From: Klebsiella sp. RHBSTW-00484
GTDB lineage: Bacteria > Pseudomonadota > Gammaproteobacteria > Enterobacterales > Enterobacteriaceae
NCBI RefSeq assembly: GCF_013705725.1
Contig: NZ_CP055481.1
Coordinates: 5,208,001 to 5,272,000 of the forward strand
Direction of reading: 5' to 3'
Length of the DNA: 64,000 bases
The translations under genes and the position numbers were made by a program. Below, one piece after another: positions 58,896 to 64,000 of this stretch; the stretch's first letter is position 1, and each line of letters begins with the position of its first letter. The notes under the pieces are model-generated. The model was not told where the DNA came from and made no database searches. It worked only from the letters and a program-made list of their open reading frames with translations.

Positions 58896-60563
58896 GTGGC
58901 TCAATTCGTTTATACCATGCATCGTGTCGGCAAAGTGGTTCCGCCGAAACGTCATATTCTGAAAAATATCTCCCTGAGCTTCTTCCCTGGCGCAAAAATC
59001 GGCGTTCTCGGTCTGAACGGCGCCGGTAAGTCTACCCTGCTACGCATTATGGCCGGCATTGATACCGATATCGAAGGCGAAGCTCGCCCGCAGCCCGGTC
59101 TGAAAATCGGCTACCTGCCGCAGGAACCAAAGCTGAATCCAGAGCAAACCGTTCGTGAATCAGTCGAAGAAGCCGTGGCCGAAGTGGTCAACGCGCTGAA
59201 GGGTCTGGACGAGGTGTACGCTAAGTACGCTGAACCGGATGCCGATTTCGACAAACTCGCCGCTCAACAGGGCAAGTTTGAAGAGATCATTCAGGCGCAT
59301 GATGGCCATAACCTGAACGTGCAGCTTGAGCGCGCCGCGGATGCCCTGCGTCTGCCGGATTGGGATGCCAAAATCGCCAACCTGTCCGGTGGTGAACGTC
59401 GCCGCGTGGCGCTGTGCCGTCTGCTGCTCGAAAAACCAGACATGCTGCTGCTCGACGAACCGACTAACCACCTGGATGCCGAATCCGTGGCGTGGCTGGA
59501 ACGCTTCCTGCACGACTTCGAAGGTACGGTCGTGGCGATTACCCACGACCGTTACTTCCTCGATAACGTTGCCGGTTGGATCCTCGAGCTTGACCGTGGC
59601 GAAGGTATTCCGTGGGAAGGTAACTACTCCTCCTGGCTGGAGCAGAAAGATCAGCGTCTGGCGCAGGAAGCTTCTCAGGAAGCGGCCCGTCGTAAATCTA
59701 TCGAGAAGGAGCTGGAATGGGTTCGTCAGGGCGCGAAAGGCCGTCAGTCTAAGGGTAAAGCCCGTCTGGCACGCTTTGAAGAGCTGAACAGCGCTGAATA
59801 CCAGAAACGTAACGAAACTAACGAACTGTTTATCCCACCAGGAGCTCGTCTGGGCGATAAAGTGCTTGAAGTCAGTAACCTGCGTAAATCTTACGGCGAT
59901 CGCGTCCTGATTGACGACCTGAGCTTCTCGGTACCGAAAGGGGCTATTGTCGGCATCATCGGTCCAAACGGTGCGGGTAAATCCACCCTGTTCCGCATGA
60001 TGTCCGGTCAGGAAGCGCCTGATAGCGGCACCATTACCCTGGGCGACACCGTGAAGCTGGCCTCCGTTGATCAGTTCCGTGACGCGATGGATAACAGCAA
60101 AACCGTGTGGGAAGAAGTTTCCGGCGGGCAAGATATTATGCGTATTGGCAACACCGAAATGCCAAGCCGTGCCTACGTGGGCCGCTTTAACTTTAAGGGT
60201 GTCGATCAGGGTAAACGCGTCGGCGAACTGTCCGGCGGTGAGCGCGGTCGTCTGCATCTGGCGAAGCTGCTGCAGGTTGGCGGTAACGTACTGCTGCTCG
60301 ATGAACCAACCAACGACCTGGACATCGAAACCCTGCGCGCGCTGGAAAACGCCCTGTTGGAATTCCCGGGCTGCGCAATGGTTATCTCGCACGACCGTTG
60401 GTTCCTTGACCGCGTAGCAACCCACATTCTGGATTATCAGGATGAAGGTAAAGTCGAGTTCTTTGAAGGTAACTTCACCGAATACGAAGAGTACAAGAAA
60501 CGCACCCTCGGCGCAGACGCGCTGGAGCCGAAGCGTATCAAGTACAAGCGTATCTCGAAATAA
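58896..60563 (+). CDS. ettA: Energy-dependent translational throttle protein EttA
   Basis: ABC-F protein that binds the ribosomal E site and gates entry into elongation in response to ATP/ADP ratio. 555 residues from a GTG start at 58896 (AQFVYTMHRVGK follows), the E. coli length. Two ABC domains: Walker A GLNGAGKST and GPNGAGKST, signatures LSGGERRRVAL and LSGGERGRLHL, Walker B LLLDEPTNHLD and LLLDEPTNDLD, with the linker (arm/PtIM) between. Start chosen by homology, since the open frame continues through an ERIC-like repeat. Confidence 0.96.
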   Translation: MAQFVYTMHRVGKVVPPKRHILKNISLSFFPGAKIGVLGLNGAGKSTLLRIMAGIDTDIEGEARPQPGLKIGYLPQEPKLNPEQTVRESVEEAVAEVVNALKGLDEVYAKYAEPDADFDKLAAQQGKFEEIIQAHDGHNLNVQLERAADALRLPDWDAKIANLSGGERRRVALCRLLLEKPDMLLLDEPTNHLDAESVAWLERFLHDFEGTVVAITHDRYFLDNVAGWILELDRGEGIPWEGNYSSWLEQKDQRLAQEASQEAARRKSIEKELEWVRQGAKGRQSKGKARLARFEELNSAEYQKRNETNELFIPPGARLGDKVLEVSNLRKSYGDRVLIDDLSFSVPKGAIVGIIGPNGAGKSTLFRMMSGQEAPDSGTITLGDTVKLASVDQFRDAMDNSKTVWEEVSGGQDIMRIGNTEMPSRAYVGRFNFKGVDQGKRVGELSGGERGRLHLAKLLQVGGNVLLLDEPTNDLDIETLRALENALLEFPGCAMVISHDRWFLDRVATHILDYQDEGKVEFFEGNFTEYEEYKKRTLGADALEPKRIKYKRISK

Positions 60564-60567
60564 AAGC

Positions 60568-60594
60568 AAAAGGGCAACGCAAGTTGCCCTTTTT
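60568..60594. terminator. ettA/nadR bidirectional terminator
   Basis: AAAGGGCAAC-GCAA-GTTGCCCTTT stem followed by T on the plus strand, and A-rich on its left so that it also works on the minus strand. It is 5 bases after the ettA stop. Confidence 0.88.
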
Positions 60595-60600
60595 AATGTC

Positions 60601-60706
60601 TGCTCCCTCTCCCCAAAGGGGCGAGGGATCGGCCCTCTGCACCGGGCTGGTCGGTTTTCTCCCTCTCCCCGTGGGAGAGGGTCGGGGTGAGGGCATCAGA
60701 CCGCAG
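60601..60706. repeat. CCCTCTCCCC-type intergenic repeat
   Basis: Two copies of a C-rich motif (CTCCCTCTCCCC at about 60602-60613 and 60659-60670), each paired with a G-rich complement (GGGGCGAGGG; GTGGGAGAGGG, then GGGGTGAGGGCATC). Such hairpin repeats are scattered in many enterobacterial genomes between genes. It lies between the terminator and the nadR stop. Confidence 0.65.
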
Positions 60707-60716
60707 AGGAACTGAA

Positions 60717-61949
60717 CTACCCCTGCTCACCCATCATCTCTTTGACCAGCTCGACGCAGCGCAGGAAGCGGGCATCGTAATCCGCCTCTTTTACATGCAC
60801 GAAGTCGATCTCATTCTCTCTGAGCAGCGACACCAGTAGCGTCTGGAACTCCTTGCGATCCACTGAACTACCAAGGCTACGCAGACCATCGGCCACCCAA
60901 GGCGTATTGTTTTCCAGCAGGATAACCAGATCAAAGCGATACTCATCGATAAGCGCCTGAACGAAAGGATGTTCCCGACCTTCATACTTCAGACAAAACG
61001 CCTGGGTGCTGACGAAATCGGTATCGATAAACGCCACCTTATTGGCGTATTTCACCGCAAAATCAATATACTGCGCATGGCCGAGAGCAATCTTGTCATA
61101 GTCGGAATATTGCAAAGCCATCTCATCGCCACCGAGATGCGAAAAGACATAATCACGGCCATATTCCCAGGCGCTGGTGGTGTTAAAGATATTGGATAGC
61201 TTATTTACCAGGGTCGACTTACCGCTCGACTCACCGCCGAGAATCGCTACCGTGCGCACGAAAAACGGCTTCACCTCGGTAGGAATATATTCCCAATAGC
61301 GGAACGGGTTTTCACGAATCTGCCCACCGCTGATGCTCATAAAGGTGCGTTTCGGATCGACAAGTACGGTTTCGATACCAAGATGCTCCAGATACTGCGA
61401 CGCATCGGCCTCTTCCGAGGTGTAGATCCAGTTTGGCTCGATACCCTTCTCGCTCATAAAGGCGCGGATCCCACGGCTCCAGACATCCCAGCCGTGCGGA
61501 TAAGGCTCCATGCCCTCTTCATTAAAGGCATGGATGCGAATATTTTTCTGATACTTAAAGGTTTGCAGCAGCCAGCGCAGGCGATCGGGGACGGTCGGCT
61601 GCTGCGACATCGCGCTCTTTTCAAACAGTTCACGATCGCGAGGATCGTCGTAACCCATAATGATATGCAGCTCATCGACCTGGCTACAGGCGCGCTGAAT
61701 CAAATAGATATGCCCGGTATGCAGCGGATAAAATTTACCAAAAACCACGCCCACGCTTTTTTGCCGACGTGGAAACTCCAGCCCCAGGAACCGGTGCAGC
61801 GCTTCCAGCTTCTGCGCGCTCGGGCTTTTAATTTTGGCATTCAGCAGCTGGCTCAAATAGCCTTTTGTCATCCCGCTGGCGTCCGCCACCTGCTGTAGCG
61901 TACAACCCTTCTGCTTAATGGCGCTTTTTAAATAGTCAAATGACGACAT
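60717..61949 (-). CDS. nadR: NadR: NAD biosynthesis repressor, NMN adenylyltransferase, nicotinamide riboside kinase
   Basis: 410 residues, as in E. coli. N-terminal helix-turn-helix (TLQQVADASGMTKGYLSQLLNA), central nucleotidyltransferase (VVFGKFYPLHTGHIYLI) and C-terminal ribosylnicotinamide kinase with the P-loop GGESSGKST. It represses NAD synthesis genes and salvages NMN and nicotinamide riboside. Downstream of radA in the serB-radA-nadR cluster. Confidence 0.97.
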   Translation of the reverse strand: MSSFDYLKSAIKQKGCTLQQVADASGMTKGYLSQLLNAKIKSPSAQKLEALHRFLGLEFPRRQKSVGVVFGKFYPLHTGHIYLIQRACSQVDELHIIMGYDDPRDRELFEKSAMSQQPTVPDRLRWLLQTFKYQKNIRIHAFNEEGMEPYPHGWDVWSRGIRAFMSEKGIEPNWIYTSEEADASQYLEHLGIETVLVDPKRTFMSISGGQIRENPFRYWEYIPTEVKPFFVRTVAILGGESSGKSTLVNKLSNIFNTTSAWEYGRDYVFSHLGGDEMALQYSDYDKIALGHAQYIDFAVKYANKVAFIDTDFVSTQAFCLKYEGREHPFVQALIDEYRFDLVILLENNTPWVADGLRSLGSSVDRKEFQTLLVSLLRENEIDFVHVKEADYDARFLRCVELVKEMMGEQG

Positions 61950-61978
61950 AGCGAGTCTCCTTTTAACTTATTATATGT

Positions 61979-63361
61979 CTATAAGTCGTCAAAAACGCTT
62001 AATGCGTCCGCAAGCTTCTTAACGCCAAAGATTTGCATCCCTTCAGGCGCTTTTTTCGGCACGTTGGCCGCCGGAACAATAGCCCGACGGAAACCATGTT
62101 TAGCCGCTTCTGAAATACGCTCCTGTCCGCTCGGCACCGGACGGATTTCGCCTGCCAACCCCACTTCGCCGAAGACCACCAGATCCTGCGGTAGCGGTCG
62201 GTCGCGCAAGCTGGAAACCATCGCCAGCAGCAGCGCCAGATCGGCGCTGGTCTCGGTGACCTTCACCCCGCCGACAACGTTAACGAACACATCCTGATCG
62301 GCCATCTGCAGGCCGCCGTGACGGTGCAGCACCGCCAGCAGGATCGCCAAACGGTTTTGCTCCAGCCCCACCGCCACGCGGCGCGGGTTAGACATCATCG
62401 AGTGATCGACCAGCGCCTGGATTTCCACCAACAGCGGGCGCGTACCTTCCCAGACCACCATCACCGAACTACCGGAGGTCACTTCATCCCCGCGACTCAG
62501 GAAGATGGCCGATGGGTTACTAATCTCACGCAGGCCCTGCTCGGTCATGGCGAATACGCCCAGCTCATTGACTGCGCCGAAGCGGTTTTTATGGCTGCGC
62601 AGAGTACGGAAACGGGAGTCAGCATCACCATCAAGCAGAACAGAGCAATCGATACAGTGCTCCAGCACTTTTGGCCCGGCCAGCGAACCATCTTTGGTGA
62701 CGTGGCCGACCATAATAATCGCCACACCGCGAGTTTTAGCAAAGCGCGTTAAATAGGCTGCCGTTTCACGTACCTGGGCCACGCTGCCCGGCGACGACTG
62801 CACGTCGGCCATATGCATCACCTGGATGGAGTCGATAACCATCAGCTGCGGCTTTTCTTCGTCAGCAATCTGGCAGATTTGCTCAATGCTGGTTTCAGAC
62901 AACATATTGAGATTAGCAGTCGGCAGCGCTAAACGATGAGCGCGCATCGCCACCTGCTGGAGCGACTCTTCCCCGGTGACGTACAACGTTTTCATGCCTT
63001 CTGACAGCTTGCACAGGGTTTGCAGCAGCAGCGTCGATTTACCCGCGCCAGGGCTGCCGCCAATCAGAATCGCGCTGCCTGGCACCACGCCGCCACCGAG
63101 CACGCGGTCGAACTCTTTAAAGCCGGTCGAAAAACGCGGCAGCGCTTCCAGGCTGATCTCAGAGAGTTTCTGCACTTTCGAGACGCCAGCATTACCGGCG
63201 TACCCTGACAGACGCTCATTTCTTGCCACCTGCGGCGAAGCGGCAATGCGCATCTCGGTGATGGTATTCCAGGCATGACAGGCGCTGCACTGCCCCTGCC
63301 AGCGCGGATAATCCGCACCACATTCATTACAGACAAATGCGCGTTTTGGAGCTTTCGCCAC
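61979..63361 (-). CDS. radA: DNA repair protein RadA
   Basis: RecA-related branch-migration factor in homologous recombination. 460 residues: N-terminal C4 zinc finger (FVCNECGADYPRWQGQCSACHAW), Walker A GGSPGAGKST, the KNRFG motif (SHKNRFGAVNE) and a C-terminal Lon-protease-like domain lacking the catalytic site. Between serB and nadR. Confidence 0.97.
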   Translation of the reverse strand: MAKAPKRAFVCNECGADYPRWQGQCSACHAWNTITEMRIAASPQVARNERLSGYAGNAGVSKVQKLSEISLEALPRFSTGFKEFDRVLGGGVVPGSAILIGGSPGAGKSTLLLQTLCKLSEGMKTLYVTGEESLQQVAMRAHRLALPTANLNMLSETSIEQICQIADEEKPQLMVIDSIQVMHMADVQSSPGSVAQVRETAAYLTRFAKTRGVAIIMVGHVTKDGSLAGPKVLEHCIDCSVLLDGDADSRFRTLRSHKNRFGAVNELGVFAMTEQGLREISNPSAIFLSRGDEVTSGSSVMVVWEGTRPLLVEIQALVDHSMMSNPRRVAVGLEQNRLAILLAVLHRHGGLQMADQDVFVNVVGGVKVTETSADLALLLAMVSSLRDRPLPQDLVVFGEVGLAGEIRPVPSGQERISEAAKHGFRRAIVPAANVPKKAPEGMQIFGVKKLADALSVFDDL

Positions 63362-63370
63362 GTTAACCTC

Positions 63371-64000
63371 TTACTTTTGATTCATGCTGCCGGAGAGAAT
63401 ACAGAATACCCCCATCAGGTCAGCATGGCGGATTGTCACTTCCGCCAGTTCATTCACTTTTGGTTTCGCATGATAGGCGATACCGAGGCCTGCCGCTTTA
63501 ATCATCGGCAAATCGTTGGCGCCATCGCCAATCGCCACGGTTTGCGCCGACGGGATCTCATACTTTTCCGCCAGTTTGCGCAGCGTATTGGCTTTATATT
63601 TGGCATCAACGATATCGCCAAGGACGTTGCCGGTCAGCTTCCCGTCCATGATCTCCAGCTCGTTGGCAAACACCGCGTCGAGATGCAGCTTGTCGCGCAG
63701 ATACTCGGCGAAGAAGGTGAAGCCGCCGGAGGCGATGGCCACTTTCCAGCCGAGACTTTCCAGCTTCAATACCAGCTGCGTCAGCCCAGGCATCAGCGGC
63801 AAAGTCTCACGTACCTGGAACAAAATATTGGCGTCGGCATCTTTCAGCGTCGCCACACGCTGGCGCAGGCTGGCGGTAAAATCAAGTTCGCCGCGCATGG
63901 CGCGTTCCGTCACTTCCGAAACCAGCTCGCCGGTTCCGGCCAGTTTGGCGATTTCGTCAATGCACTCAATCTGAATCGCCGTCGAGTCCATATCCATTAC
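63371..64000 (-). CDS. serB: Phosphoserine phosphatase (5' end outside the window)
   Basis: Last step of serine biosynthesis (phosphoserine to serine). Only the C-terminal about 209 residues are inside the window; the gene continues past 64000 (E. coli SerB is 322 residues). HAD motifs: VMDMDSTAIQIEC at the edge (nucleophile Asp), VAIASGGFTFF and AIGDGANDLPM. Nine bases before radA. Partial by window edge, not by mutation. Confidence 0.95.
   Translation of the reverse strand, partial: VMDMDSTAIQIECIDEIAKLAGTGELVSEVTERAMRGELDFTASLRQRVATLKDADANILFQVRETLPLMPGLTQLVLKLESLGWKVAIASGGFTFFAEYLRDKLHLDAVFANELEIMDGKLTGNVLGDIVDAKYKANTLRKLAEKYEIPSAQTVAIGDGANDLPMIKAAGLGIAYHAKPKVNELAEVTIRHADLMGVFCILSGSMNQK

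Noticed and set aside
59160..60569. 469-codon minus-strand frame opposite ettA
   Set aside because: Antisense shadow of ettA with no domain similarity; codon bias of ettA explains the open frame.

Overview
The window is a stretch of enterobacterial chromosome around the replication-map zero point, written in the opposite orientation to the usual E. coli map. From left to right the core genes are rihC, ispH, fkpB, lspA, ileS, ribF, rpsT, then nhaR, nhaA, then dnaJ, dnaK, yaaI, yaaW, satP, mog, talB, yaaJ, yaaA, thrC, thrB, thrA, thrL, yjtD, yjjY, arcA, creD, creC, creB, creA, rob, gpmB, yjjX, trpR, slt, ettA, nadR, radA and a partial serB. Protein lengths and motifs match the Enterobacteriaceae almost residue for residue. 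Differences in NhaA, the thr leader peptide and the extra genes argue against E. coli K-12 or Salmonella itself. A Klebsiella/Enterobacter/Kluyvera/Citrobacter-type relative is my best guess, at low confidence for genus.

Three accessory blocks sit in this backbone. (1) 7932-11385: a two-gene sugar unit, a GPH-family cation symporter followed by a GH31 alpha-glycosidase, between rpsT and nhaR. (2) 13764-21718: a leftward chaperone-usher fimbrial operon laid out like Salmonella bcfABCDEFGH. It has a major pilin, chaperone, usher, FimH-like adhesin, two minor pilins, a second chaperone and a DsbA-like oxidoreductase, plus an extra short pilin-like gene at its end. (3) 22147-31484: an IprA-like regulator, then a chitin cassette. 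The cassette holds a 1041-residue modular protein, a 702-residue GH18 chitinase, a membrane-tethered winged-helix regulator, a GH108 muramidase (endolysin), a holin and a LysR regulator. From memory, Salmonella has related fimbrial and chitinase genes at this same locus.

The most interesting system is block 3. Neither the chitinase nor the 1041-residue protein has a visible Sec or Tat signal peptide, and next to them lies a phage-type holin plus cell-wall muramidase without any other phage gene. This fits a holin/endolysin export route (type 10 secretion; compare Serratia ChiWXYZ, Yersinia entomophaga Tc toxin release and TtsA of S. Typhi). The endolysin and holin are convergent and separated by a bidirectional terminator, so the two lysis-like activities are transcribed separately. 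A complete 127-bp ERIC element forms the leader of the holin gene. The 1041-residue protein carries a duplicated beta-rich module, an acidic 45-bp tandem repeat, and a C-terminal region I cannot assign to a glycoside hydrolase family.

The right half is conserved and dense. Visible regulatory signals there include the dnaK heat-shock promoter, the thr leader peptide and attenuator, a CreB box inside the end of creC, the trpR operator, and a second, diverged ERIC-like element placed directly before the ettA start in the same orientation as the one before the holin. Start codons were chosen by ribosome-binding sites and family length; several genes are shorter than the longest open frame.
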